Shown: in pieces, positions 1-8,536 of the stretch
How the letters are laid out: each line of letters begins with the position of its first letter
How positions within the stretch are numbered: position 1 is the first letter of the stretch
Program-made: the position numbers and the translations under genes
Notes under the pieces: model-generated
Told to the model about the DNA's origin: nothing
Databases searched by the model: none
What the model saw: the letters and a program-made list of their open reading frames with translations, nothing else
DNA from: Akkermansiaceae bacterium
GTDB taxonomy: Bacteria > Verrucomicrobiota > Verrucomicrobiia > Verrucomicrobiales > Akkermansiaceae
Reading direction: 5' to 3'
Assembly (NCBI GenBank): GCA_028822935.1
Contig: JAPKCM010000015.1
Span: 1 to 64,000 of the forward strand
Length of the DNA: 64,000 nucleotides

Positions 1-583
1 TCGTGCTGAACGACGCGCCATTCACCGGATCCCAACTCATTGTCGCAACACCACTCACTTCCGTGCCGTCCAATAGGATCGGTCCGTTGGTAAAGCCAAG
101 ACCTAAATCGTTGCCGCCCGCTTTTTCGGCGATGTTGACACCCTGTTCGGCGTCAGTGTTCATCCAGGTATCGATTTCAAAGGACAAGTTTTCCGAGACT
201 GCAGCTTCACCAGCCATTCCTTCCTCGGCACTACCAAGGATAGAGGCGTCGAAGCCCCCGTAATTAAAAGAAAAACCGTCAGCTGGCACGTTGGCGCCAG
301 GACCATCGATGATGGTATAATCAAAGCTCGCAGCCCACCCGCCTGATGAACCGGCCAGAGCAGGAGCATTAAAACTAGCGAAACCGCCTGCGACACCATC
401 GCGGGTCAGTTCAAGTTGCCCGCCTTGGATCTGTGCGGTGCCATTGAATTGGGATCCGTCTCCTACGGTAGTATCTCCGTCGGTAAAACCGTTGAAGTCC
501 TGGAAGTAGGATGCTGCAGAAACTGAAGAGGCCAGTCCTATGGTAAGGGCGGCAACAGTTGGGTGATATAATTTAGATTTCAT
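1..583 (-). CDS. Secreted lectin-like beta-sandwich protein, truncated by window edge
   Basis: The frame runs off the left edge; 194 codons are visible from an ATG on the minus strand. The N-terminus (MKSKLYHPTVAAL, then a hydrophobic stretch ending in SVSAAS) reads as a Sec signal peptide. The mature part is rich in Gly, Asp and Asn and opens with SYFQDFNGFTDGDT, followed by alternating hydrophobic strands, as in L-type lectin or LamG-like extracellular domains of Verrucomicrobia. A TATAAA box (minus strand, 614-609) lies about 25 nt before the ATG and could be its -10 element. The ligand is unknown. A C-terminal anchor or PEP-CTERM motif, if present, lies outside the window. Confidence 0.7.
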   Translation of the reverse strand, partial: MKSKLYHPTVAALTIGLASSVSAASYFQDFNGFTDGDTTVGDGSQFNGTAQIQGGQLELTRDGVAGGFASFNAPALAGSSGGWAASFDYTIIDGPGANVPADGFSFNYGGFDASILGSAEEGMAGEAAVSENLSFEIDTWMNTDAEQGVNIAEKAGGNDLGLGFTNGPILLDGTEVSGVATMSWDPVNGASFST

Positions 584-1018
584 GGTTACTTGTTACTTGT
601 ATATGGATTTTATAGTCGCTGAAGAGTTACGGGCGTTCTGACAACGTAAGATAAAAAACTACAGCACGTGATTCAATAAAAGGCTTCACTAAAAGTCAAT
701 GAGAAAAGACGTAAATCACGCCTTCTAATTTTGGAATCACACCTGATTGAGCGGGAAAAAGTGATGACCGATTCTCTAAGGTTTGTTTTGAATGACTGCC
801 GTTGGCATCCATCAACCCCGACGGGCATACGTTTTTTAGCCCAAGGTCACTCTGGGTATGGGAACCAAAATGATTTTTTCAAGCAGAGGAGTCGTCAAAT
901 CTGGCTTAGATTTGCGCGTTAACCGGGCGGCAAAGCGGCGAGGTGAGCTATCCACTGTTGTAAGTGAGTGATTGCGAGGCAAGGAGCTCGAGTTGGGGCG
1001 TCCTTCGAAAGTAGTGGA
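584..1018. other. Intergenic stretch without a recognisable gene
   Basis: About 435 bases separate the secreted protein from the remnant to its right. A 63-codon plus-strand frame (731-922) exists, but its product resembles no family I know and it has no clear ribosome binding site. The part next to 584 presumably holds the promoter of the minus-strand secreted gene. Confidence 0.5.
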
Positions 1019-1445
1019 TCAGTCTTCGCGCTTCACGCGGAAGTAATTGGGGGTCGCGAAACTCTCGATGATGACGGTGGTCGTGCCGGCTACACCGGTG
1101 ATTCCGGAACGCTCGACCGTCCAGTCGATCAAGTTGGGGAGCGATTCGATTTCATACCCGGGATTCCGGGTGGGAGTCCAGGTGATGCTGACTTCTTAAA
1201 AAATCCGATCATAGGAGGAATTAGGTCATCGCGGCATCGTTTTGGAGAAGCCGAATCTCAAGGATGGTCCCGGCACTCACATCGAGGAATCCAGAACGGG
1301 TCATTTGAGGATCCGGAGCTGTCGTTTTATATTGTAAAATTCCGTCTAGAACCGTGCCACTTGCATTTGGAAAGCCCCACCTTTCGGGATTCCCGGCGGT
1401 GTTCCATTCGGCGAGACTGACGAAATCTCCAAGGGGTTCGAGGTT
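1019..1445 (-). pseudogene. Remnant of a secreted protein (two extracellular modules)
   Basis: Two minus-strand fragments read like the end of a verrucomicrobial secreted protein but are broken by stops. The first, right after the DUF1501 stop, contains GDFVSLAEWNTAGNPERWGF, later DPQMTRSGFLDV and a TILEIRL strand, typical of a beta-sandwich module. It ends at a stop at 1221-1223. After in-frame stops a second fragment (about 1195-1019) reads VSITWTPTRNPGYEIESLPN, then LIDWTVE, and ends NYFRVKRED-stop. That matches the terminal module of the intact LamG protein at 13997-14986 (SLTWNSRKGDVYAVKYSTDL ... VYFRVEKQ). No start codon or signal peptide remains. I infer gene decay, perhaps after rearrangement next to the DUF1501 locus. 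Confidence 0.6.
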
Positions 1446-1455
1446 GCGATGTTCA

Positions 1456-2844
1456 TTACGCGATGATGCCATGAACAACCTTCCCGGCGACGTCGGTGAG
1501 TCGGAAGTCCCGACCAGCGTAGCGGTGGGTGAATTCCTCGTGATTGATTCCCATGAGGTGGAGAATGGTGGCATGGAGGTCGTGGAAGTGAACGGGTTTG
1601 TCTTCAGCGTAGTAGCCGTAGTCGTCAGTCGATCCGTAAACTGTTCCCGCTTTGATTCCGCCACCGGCCATAAACATGGTGAAGCCGTGCGGATTGTGAT
1701 CGCGGCCGTCATTTCCCTGGGCGGTGGGGGTGCGTCCGAATTCGCCGCCCCAAAGGACGAGGGTTTCATCGAGGAGGCCCCGCTGTTTTAAATCTTTGAT
1801 GAGACCGGCGACGGGTTTGTCCATTTCCGCGCTGAGCTTTTCATGCTCCTTCTTGAGGTTGCCATGGGAATCCCAGTAACGGTGGGTGACTTGCACGAAG
1901 CGCACGCCGGCCTCGCTAAAGCGGCGGGCCATGAGACATTGTTCGCCGAAGGATTTGGTGGGGTCGGCGTCAGCGCCGTAGAGTTTTTTGATGTGCGCTG
2001 GCTCGCTGGAGATGTCTTGCACGCCGGGCACTTCCATCTGCATTTTGAAAGCGAGTTCGTAGGAGGCGATACGCGATTCCAGTTCGCTGTCCGCGCCTCT
2101 CTGGGTAAGGTGTTCTTTATTGAAGGATGCGAGGAGATCCAGTTCTTTGCGTTGTTTGGTTTGGTCGTGAAGAGGGTTGTCGATGAAGGGGACTTTCATT
2201 TCCGTCCCTTTTCCGCTGATGTGGGTACCGTTATATTTAGCAGGTAAAAATGCCGAGGACCAGGCGCCTGCGCCGCCGTGGCTGCCACTGGGATTGATTG
2301 TGATGAAGCCTGGGAGGTTTTCGTTTTCGCTGCCGAGGCCGTAGTTGATCCATGACCCCATTGACGGGCGGGTGAAGGTGTCGGATCCAGTGTGTAATTC
2401 CAGGAGCGCTCCTCCGTGTCGCGAGTTGGAACAATGCATCGATTTAACGAAGCACAGGTCATCCGTGATGGACGCGATATTTGGGAGCAAGTCGCAGACT
2501 TGGGCTCCGCTTTCGCCGTGTTGCTGACAGGACCAGGGAGATTTCAGGAGGAGGTTTTTCGACTTGTGGGAAGTGATGCGGGGAGCTTTGAGAGGGAAGG
2601 GCTTTCCGGTGTCGCGTGAGAGGAGTGGCTTTGGGTCAAATAAATCGACGGTTGACGGTCCACCATGCATGAAGAGAAAGATGACGCGCTTGGCGGTGCC
2701 GGGGAGCGGGGGAGCTTTGCTTTTGCCGGCAACTTCCCGGGCAAGCATCGCCTGAAGCGCGAGAGCGCCGAATCCGGTTCCAGATCGCAATAACATTTCC
2801 CGACGGGAAAGCGGGAGTCCCGCTTGATGACCAAATAAGCTCAC
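1456..2844 (-). CDS. DUF1501 family protein (Tat-exported, sulfatase/phosphatase-like fold)
   Basis: The 462-residue product starts at GTG, only 6 nt after the stop of the DUF1549/DUF1553 gene. The N-terminus carries a twin-arginine-like signal (SRREMLLRSGTGFGALALQA). Family features are visible: RVIFLFMHGGPSTVDLFDPK near residue 55, the QHGESGAQVCDLLP segment, and GGEFGRTPTAQGNDGRDHNP toward the C-terminus. DUF1501 proteins are thought to adopt an alkaline-phosphatase/sulfatase-like fold and in Planctomycetes and Verrucomicrobia are nearly always paired with DUF1549/DUF1553 proteins. The substrate is unknown; polysaccharide breakdown is a common guess. Export by Tat to the periplasm is inferred. 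Confidence 0.9.
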   Translation of the reverse strand: MSLFGHQAGLPLSRREMLLRSGTGFGALALQAMLAREVAGKSKAPPLPGTAKRVIFLFMHGGPSTVDLFDPKPLLSRDTGKPFPLKAPRITSHKSKNLLLKSPWSCQQHGESGAQVCDLLPNIASITDDLCFVKSMHCSNSRHGGALLELHTGSDTFTRPSMGSWINYGLGSENENLPGFITINPSGSHGGAGAWSSAFLPAKYNGTHISGKGTEMKVPFIDNPLHDQTKQRKELDLLASFNKEHLTQRGADSELESRIASYELAFKMQMEVPGVQDISSEPAHIKKLYGADADPTKSFGEQCLMARRFSEAGVRFVQVTHRYWDSHGNLKKEHEKLSAEMDKPVAGLIKDLKQRGLLDETLVLWGGEFGRTPTAQGNDGRDHNPHGFTMFMAGGGIKAGTVYGSTDDYGYYAEDKPVHFHDLHATILHLMGINHEEFTHRYAGRDFRLTDVAGKVVHGIIA

Positions 2845-2850
2845 AATAAT

Positions 2851-4782
2851 CTACTCCACATATAAAAATTCGTTGCTGGAAAATAGCACTCGCGCGAAGG
2901 CCGCCCAAGCTTCCTTTTCATCGCCGTAGTCATTCACAAACTTCTCGCCCTGAAGGCATTCCTTCTCAGTGGCTTCGCGGCCCAAGAGGTGCTTGATCAA
3001 CCAGGAAGTGGGGTTTGGTGAGTTTTGGTTGATCACGATGTCGGCCAGAGATTTTGACGACTCGTGCATCAACTCGCTGTTCATTAAATAGAGGGCTTGT
3101 CCGGCGACGGTGGAGCTGCGGCGGTTTCCGTCGGAGACGGCTGAGTCGGCGGAATCGAACGCTTTTTGCCCATCGTATCCCGAGCTTCGATAAACTGGAA
3201 GATAGACGGTTCGTCTCGGGACGAGGGAGTGGGCTTTGAGATGGCCGAGATCGGCATACTTTGAGGTTTGAACGACCAACATCGATCCCCCCATCGTGAG
3301 ATCGAGGCGATTTGATTTCATGAGAATGCTATCGCGGATGACTTCTGATTCCACCCGTCGACGTTGCCAGCGGGCGAAGAGTTTGTTTTCCGGATCATCC
3401 TCCGAGAGAGCGGGGTCTGCCTGAGTTGATTGGCGATAAGTCGCTGAGTTCATCATGAGACGATGCATCGCTTTGACCGACCAACCTGATTCCACGAATT
3501 TGTGCGCGAGATGATCGAGAAGTGCTGGATGGGTGGGGCGCTCGCCCAAGCCGCCAAAGTTATCCGGGGTGGGAACGATGCCTCGACCGAAGTGCCAGCG
3601 CCACAGTCGATTTACGATGACCCGGGAGGTGAGGGGGTTTTCAGCGGAAGCAATCCAGCGGGCTAGCTCAAGTCGGCCGCTTTGTTTTTCGGGCATGATA
3701 ATTTTTTTTCCATCGGTCCAAGCGGAGGGGACACCACGGGAAACTTCTTCGCCCAGCGTGAGGTAGTCGCCGCGTAGGTGGACTTTGACATTCTGAGTGG
3801 GATATTCGGTTACGCCCATGACCATGAAGGGCGCGGGGAGGTCTTTTTTGAGGGTTGCGATTTCTTTGCCGAGGCGTTCCTTCTCTTCCTTGGGTGTTTC
3901 CTTTTTCTTCCTCACGGCTTCGAGGCGATTCACTTTCTTCCACCTCTTTTTGTGGTGGTCCTCAGCGAGGTTATGCTCGTGGAATTCCGCCACAACGGAA
4001 TATTTTGTAAGCGTCTTGGTAGACATGAAGATCCCAGCGAGTCCGTAGTAGTCCTGGATTGAGATGGGATCGATCTTGTGGTCGTGGCAACGGGCACAGC
4101 CAATGGTCATGCCAAGGAAGGCTCGTCCCATCGTGTCCATTTGCTCATCGACGATGTCGCGCCGCATCTTGTCGGGATCGTCACAAGCCAACATCTTCGG
4201 GCCGACGGACAGGAAGCCCAAGCCAACGGTTCTGGCCCGTTTTTCTTCAAGGTCTTTTGCGGGGAGGAGATCGCCAGCCAGTTGTTCGATGATGAATTGA
4301 TCAAATGGTTTGTCTTCATTAAAGGCGTCGATGACATAATCTCGGTATCGCCAGGCCGAAGGGTGAGCGATATCCTCGTCCATGCCATTCGTGTCGGCAT
4401 ACCGAGCGACATCCAGCCAGTGGCGTCCCCACCGTTCGCCATAGCGGGGAGATTCCAGTAATTCGCCGATGAGTTTTTCCCAGGCATTCTCTCGTTCGTC
4501 CTGAAGAAAGGTCGTGATCTGCGCGGCGGTGGGAGGGAGGCCGTGGAGGTCGAGGTAAGCTCGTCTCACGAGGGTTCTCTTTTCGGCAGTTTTGGTGGGG
4601 AGGGAGCCTCCATTTTCAATTCCAGCCAAGACAAAGCGGTCCAGATCTTCGCGTGCCCAATTGCTGTTACCGACTGCGGGAGGCGTCGAATTGCTCACCG
4701 GAGCAAAGGCCCAGTAATCCTCGGCTCCCCAAAGGAACCCTGCTGCCAATCCCAGGCATCCGATGATCCGGCGTAACACCAT
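2851..4782 (-). CDS. DUF1549/DUF1553 domain protein (planctomycete-type cytochrome family)
   Basis: This 643-residue exported protein begins with a signal peptide (MVLRRIIGCLGLAAGFLWG). DUF1549 occupies roughly residues 40-240 (RRAYLDLHGLPPT, RYGERWGRHWLDVARYADTN, then the invariant CARCHDHKIDPIS with a CxxCH that could bind haem c). DUF1553 follows from about residue 375 (LELARWIASAENPLTSRVIV, GLGERPTHPALLDHLA). It lacks the extra N-terminal PSCyt1 cytochrome domain of many relatives. It is the upstream partner of the adjacent DUF1501 gene, in the usual gene order for these two-gene loci. Biochemical role unknown. Confidence 0.9.
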   Translation of the reverse strand: MVLRRIIGCLGLAAGFLWGAEDYWAFAPVSNSTPPAVGNSNWAREDLDRFVLAGIENGGSLPTKTAEKRTLVRRAYLDLHGLPPTAAQITTFLQDERENAWEKLIGELLESPRYGERWGRHWLDVARYADTNGMDEDIAHPSAWRYRDYVIDAFNEDKPFDQFIIEQLAGDLLPAKDLEEKRARTVGLGFLSVGPKMLACDDPDKMRRDIVDEQMDTMGRAFLGMTIGCARCHDHKIDPISIQDYYGLAGIFMSTKTLTKYSVVAEFHEHNLAEDHHKKRWKKVNRLEAVRKKKETPKEEKERLGKEIATLKKDLPAPFMVMGVTEYPTQNVKVHLRGDYLTLGEEVSRGVPSAWTDGKKIIMPEKQSGRLELARWIASAENPLTSRVIVNRLWRWHFGRGIVPTPDNFGGLGERPTHPALLDHLAHKFVESGWSVKAMHRLMMNSATYRQSTQADPALSEDDPENKLFARWQRRRVESEVIRDSILMKSNRLDLTMGGSMLVVQTSKYADLGHLKAHSLVPRRTVYLPVYRSSGYDGQKAFDSADSAVSDGNRRSSTVAGQALYLMNSELMHESSKSLADIVINQNSPNPTSWLIKHLLGREATEKECLQGEKFVNDYGDEKEAWAAFARVLFSSNEFLYVE

Positions 4783-5005
4783 TGGACTTACTACAGATCT
4801 GATTTTGGTGTTCTATCGCAGGAATGTGAACATCTGGAAAGGGCGACTGGATCTGAAAGTGTAGGTCATGGCTCAGACAAGCTGAGACAGCGACAAGGCG
4901 TGCCTCTTGATCGTCATCAAATTTTTTGGGGACTGTGGGAGAGGGTCGTATTTTGTCTTCCTAATTCTTTCTTTCCCAATCGGCCTTTGCCATTCTCTGT
5001 TTGTC

Positions 5006-5827
5006 ATGTTGCGACCTCGGAAAAAATACACAGTTTATGATCTGCAGAAGTTGAAGGGGAAGCGCTGCTTAACTCATATTCACGTAAAGTCTCCGGAAGA
5101 AGCTGCCGCAGCAGAGGAGGTTGGAATCGACATCATGAGTTGTAGCTTTGACTCGCCGGAGGCCCAGGCGCGATTGCCAAAGCTGGTGGAAGCTGCGCCG
5201 AGGAGTTTCTTTTCCTGTGCCACACCACATGGCTTAGCGACGCAGGAGGAGGCGATTCGAATCGGGTTCAAGGCTTTGGAAATGGGAGCGAGTTCAGTTT
5301 ATTGCTCTGCCAGTCCTTTCATCATCGAAGGAATGGCGCGGGAGCGGATTCCTGTGGTTGGCCACTTGGGGATGATTCCGCGGCATGTGACATGGACCAA
5401 TTATCGCGCGATTGGGAAGACCGCTGAAGAGGCGAGGGCACTTTGTCAGCAGATGAGAGACTTGGAGGCGGCAGGGGCCTATGCGGCAGAACTGGAATGC
5501 GTGCCGGAAAATCTTGCGAGCTTCATGGCATCGCAAACTCCCATGATTTTGATGTCCCTCGGTTCGGGGAAGGGATGTGATACCCAGTTCTTATTCTCGG
5601 ACGACATCCTGGGCGACTACGACGAACGATTGCCTCGTCATGCGAAGGCCTACCGGGACTTCGCCGCCGAGCATCGGCGGCTTCAGGAGGAACGAATTGC
5701 GGCCTTCGGTGAATACATCGCAGATGTGAAAGACGGGAGTTTTCCAAGTGAAGGAAATCTTCTTAAGATGGACGACGAACTCCTTCAGGAAGTAATTTTC
5801 AGTCTTAATGAGCAAGTCAAATCCTGA
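5006..5827 (+). CDS. PanB-like protein (ketopantoate hydroxymethyltransferase family) with altered metal site
   Basis: The fold family is recognisable: KGKRCLTHIHVKSPEEA near the N-terminus, IPVVGHLGMIPRHVTW (the conserved P-x-x-GHLG-x-x-P strand), LEAAGAYAAELECVPENLA (with the catalytic-base Glu) and the RHAKAYRDF segment matching PanB. The start is set at the internal ATG because this gives 273 residues, the usual PanB length; the frame itself opens at 4907. By hand alignment the Mg2+ ligands of PanB are missing: the GDSLG Asp position reads SCS (Cys46), the LADLP Asp position reads SCAT (Cys71) and the KIEGG segment reads YCSAS. Ketopantoate synthesis is therefore doubtful. The following DUF2293 gene overlaps it by 20 nt. 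Confidence 0.75.
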   Translation: MLRPRKKYTVYDLQKLKGKRCLTHIHVKSPEEAAAAEEVGIDIMSCSFDSPEAQARLPKLVEAAPRSFFSCATPHGLATQEEAIRIGFKALEMGASSVYCSASPFIIEGMARERIPVVGHLGMIPRHVTWTNYRAIGKTAEEARALCQQMRDLEAAGAYAAELECVPENLASFMASQTPMILMSLGSGKGCDTQFLFSDDILGDYDERLPRHAKAYRDFAAEHRRLQEERIAAFGEYIADVKDGSFPSEGNLLKMDDELLQEVIFSLNEQVKS

Positions 5828-6494
5828 AGCGATCGAGGTCCGCCTCGGCGAGAAAGAAGGCTACGTTTCCAGTCTCGCGGGGAAGCCCATGCAAATTCCA
5901 GCTGGATGGGAAGTGTTGCCTCCGGGGGATGCCGCCTTGAGTCGTCGGGTGAAACAAGAGGGCCCCAGTTGGACCGTCATCGAGATCAAGCGCCGGAAGC
6001 GATTCTCGCATGGAGTTCTCGCGCCTGCTGAGCGTATCGCGATGCTTAAAGCTGATCGGGTGGCGGAGAAAGATGATCCGAAATATCAAAAAAGGCTCGT
6101 GGCCGGACGCGCGCGTCGTGCGAAAGCAGAGCAAGCTTATGCCGAGGAGTTCGAGCAAGTGGTCTTTCAGTTTCTTGACCTCCATGAGGATCACATCAAC
6201 CTCGCGAATACGCTCGCCAAAGCCGTGACTGAGCACGCCATTCCAGTCGGAAGTGGAACAGTCGCCCGCACACAGAGAATCCCCATTGAGCGACGTGCTG
6301 AAGCTGCAGTCATTGCATGGATGCGCCATCAAACGACGGCCTATGATCATATGACGATCCCACGTGAAAAAGGGGCCCGTCGAGAGGTGAGGAGGATGCT
6401 GGCCGAGAGATCACGGAAACTTCTTGGACGTTACCGGGTCCGAAATAGAGAAGCCTCTCAAGCGTGTCCCTTAACGTCCGCCTTGCAGGGGTGA
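5808..6494 (+). CDS. DUF2293 domain-containing protein
   Basis: The 228-residue product has an unusual basic N-terminal half (SWTVIEIKRRKRFSHGVLAP, then a long charged helix at about residues 70-125). The DUF2293-like C-terminal segment follows: RRAEAAVIAWMRHQTTAYDH, MTIPREKGARREVRRML and ERSRKLLGRYR. That basic core is shared with bacterial and fungal DUF2293 proteins, whose function is not known; nucleic-acid binding is only a guess from the charge. The start lies inside the end of the PanB-like gene, so the two are probably co-translated. No signal peptide or membrane segment is seen. Confidence 0.75.
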   Translation: MSKSNPEAIEVRLGEKEGYVSSLAGKPMQIPAGWEVLPPGDAALSRRVKQEGPSWTVIEIKRRKRFSHGVLAPAERIAMLKADRVAEKDDPKYQKRLVAGRARRAKAEQAYAEEFEQVVFQFLDLHEDHINLANTLAKAVTEHAIPVGSGTVARTQRIPIERRAEAAVIAWMRHQTTAYDHMTIPREKGARREVRRMLAERSRKLLGRYRVRNREASQACPLTSALQG

Positions 6495-6741
6495 AAGGAG
6501 TTGCCGAACGGCTTGAGTTGCCAACGTCCCCCCGACAAACACCAAAAAGAGTCGTTTCTGCCCCAGACTCCTCAAGAGATAGTGGGGGGCGTAGTATGTT
6601 CGGCAGATTATTCCCTCATTCTGCTGAGCGATGATCTCGTGGCACCCATTGCTGAAGGCTCGGCCTAGAGAAAAATCTAGGAGACCTTGCAAAAAAGAGC
6701 GTGGCAGCAATCCTTGAGTTGAATTTTTTACATAACCGATC

Positions 6742-7788
6742 ATGGCAGAAATTAAAGCGCTTCCACCAAATACCTTCTACCTCGAAGTGACAGGATCCGG
6801 CATTCCCGAGGTCGATGGTCTTTTTGTTCCATCCACCGCGCCACCTGCCGAATCCGAGTCCGGGACCGTTTCCAGTTTGGGCTATTGGAATGGGAAGATG
6901 GCGTGGGATCGAGCGGATGGGAAGTCAGCTCGAAGCCCGGCTCTTTCCTATTCTAACAGCTACACGTCGTGGAGAATCTGCCGTCTCGATGGTCATCTTG
7001 CCTACGATGTCACCTCCGAGGATGATTTCCCACCCACGGACCGCGAATGGCACGTCTACAAAAAGGGCGTGACGCCCGCTCCTGAGGTCGTCCTTTATCA
7101 TTTTGATCCAAGAGAACCCTGCCCCAAGCCTAATGTTGTTTTTGTCCTGGGAGGCCCCGGAGCGGGAAAGGGGACGATGTGTGAGCTTGCCGAATGCCAA
7201 CTGGGTTGGACGCATTTATCGATGGGTGAACTTCTGCGCGCCGAACGGAAAGCGAGTGGATCTACCGCGGCAACGATTGAGGAGTTTATGAATGCAGGGA
7301 AATTGGTTCCCAATGCCATCATGGTGTCGCTTCTTGAAAACACGATGGAGGCCATGACACGAACCACCGGCAAGGTGAATTTTCTTCTGGATGGGTTCCC
7401 TCGCTCCATGGAGAACCTCGAAGGTTGGTGGAAAGTCTTCGGAGAGGAAGCTGACCTGCCCAAGATGTTATACTTCGAGTGTCCCTTCGAGGTGCTGGAA
7501 AAGCGAATTCTAGGACGGGCCAAATACTCCGGCAGAAGTGATGATAATGTGGAGAGCATCAAAAAGAGATTCGAAATATTTAAGGCGGAAACTCTTCCCA
7601 CCGTGGAATTCTTCAAGAGCAAGGACAAGTGCCTCGAGGTAGATACGAGTCACGATCGCCAGGCAGTTTACGATCTGGTGTCGCAGAACCTGGCCGCATA
7701 CACCGACGAAGAACTTGCGGCCAAGCCGCTCACCGAAAGGGCTGAGATACTCCTCGGGCTCCGACCCTATCCCAAGAAGAGTCAGTGA
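6742..7788 (+). CDS. UMP/CMP-kinase-like nucleoside monophosphate kinase with N-terminal extra domain
   Basis: The C-terminal ~215 residues are a nucleoside monophosphate kinase of eukaryotic UMP/CMP-kinase type. The Walker A loop GGPGAGKGT is at about 137-145, followed by THLSMGELLRAERK, GKLVPNAIMVSLLENTM, FLLDGFPRSMENLEGW (the NMP-binding DGFPR) and RAKYSGRSDDN with the short lid of UMP/CMP kinases. The first ~125 residues form a separate domain (FYLEVTGSGIPEVDG, YTSWRICRLDGHLAYDV, WHVYKKGVTPAP) that resembles small domains I associate with protist proteins. The enzyme should phosphorylate UMP/CMP or AMP with ATP. Bacterial Cmk and PyrH belong to different subfamilies, so transfer from a eukaryote is possible. 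Confidence 0.8.
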   Translation: MAEIKALPPNTFYLEVTGSGIPEVDGLFVPSTAPPAESESGTVSSLGYWNGKMAWDRADGKSARSPALSYSNSYTSWRICRLDGHLAYDVTSEDDFPPTDREWHVYKKGVTPAPEVVLYHFDPREPCPKPNVVFVLGGPGAGKGTMCELAECQLGWTHLSMGELLRAERKASGSTAATIEEFMNAGKLVPNAIMVSLLENTMEAMTRTTGKVNFLLDGFPRSMENLEGWWKVFGEEADLPKMLYFECPFEVLEKRILGRAKYSGRSDDNVESIKKRFEIFKAETLPTVEFFKSKDKCLEVDTSHDRQAVYDLVSQNLAAYTDEELAAKPLTERAEILLGLRPYPKKSQ

Positions 7789-7922
7789 TGCCGCTGCGCC
7801 TCCTGAGGCCAATCATGATAGGATGTGTGGTGGATTAGTCTGGATGTCGCAAAACACTTTTTGGGTGAACCCGCTCCGATCGTGAAAGTGGATCTGCCCG
7901 TTATCAAAACTCGACCAGCCCC

Positions 7923-8477
7923 ATGCCATCGTGTTCTGATGGAAGTATGACCGAGAGAGGAAATTCCATTCCAAAACCCACCATCAGGACTACCCCGCCT
8001 GTAAAACCTCCGGTGACTTCTGTCGACATCGAGAGACCTAAGGTTCCCGAGGTCAAAAAAGAGGAGTATCGAACATCAGCGCCTAAAGTCGTTGAAACCG
8101 ATCTGGTGAAACGTTTTCTTGGCGCACTCATTGATGCCCTCGTCGCCGGGACTGTCGCCTTCATCGTTGGGACCATTACTGGGTCAGCCTTTCTTCAGTA
8201 TCTTGCTTGGGGTCTGGTCATCCTCACCAGGGACAGCCTCCCTATCCTTGAGGGGCAAAGCATTGGAAAGAAGATCATGAAGACCAAAGCTGTGAAAGAA
8301 GACGGCACGTCCCTCTCCGAAGACTGGATCACTGGTGCGACTCGTAACATCTTATTGGCGATCCCATTGGCGGGCTTCGTCGAATGCTTCATCATTCTGA
8401 CACGTAGTGGTAAACGAGAAGCTGGGCTACGACTCGGAGACAATTGGTCCAAAACAAAAGTCATCTCCGTCGATTAA
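7923..8477 (+). CDS. RDD family membrane protein
   Basis: The 184-residue product has a proline-rich, charged N-terminal tail of about 55 residues, then an RDD domain: VETDLVKRFLGALIDALVAG (conserved Arg and Asp), a second hydrophobic segment (FLQYLAWGLVILTRDSLP, with the second Asp), the conserved EGQSIGKKIMKTKAV loop and a third membrane segment near residues 140-155. RDD proteins are small bacterial membrane proteins, some linked to Na+/H+ exchange or compatible-solute transport; no specific role can be assigned. A second ATG at 7947 could be the true start. It stands alone on the plus strand. Confidence 0.8.
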   Translation: MPSCSDGSMTERGNSIPKPTIRTTPPVKPPVTSVDIERPKVPEVKKEEYRTSAPKVVETDLVKRFLGALIDALVAGTVAFIVGTITGSAFLQYLAWGLVILTRDSLPILEGQSIGKKIMKTKAVKEDGTSLSEDWITGATRNILLAIPLAGFVECFIILTRSGKREAGLRLGDNWSKTKVISVD

Positions 8478-8536
8478 ACTCCTTAGCTATCTGATCTCAA
8501 AAAAACCAAAGTCCGCGGCGTGTCGATCATTGCGGT

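Noticed and set aside
731-922. 63-codon plus-strand frame in the left intergenic region
   Set aside because: No recognisable family, no ribosome binding site, and no neighbouring partner; kept only as part of an intergenic note.
6471-6743. 90-codon minus-strand frame between the DUF2293 and kinase genes
   Set aside because: It overlaps both neighbours' ends, is antisense to them, and has no recognised motif.
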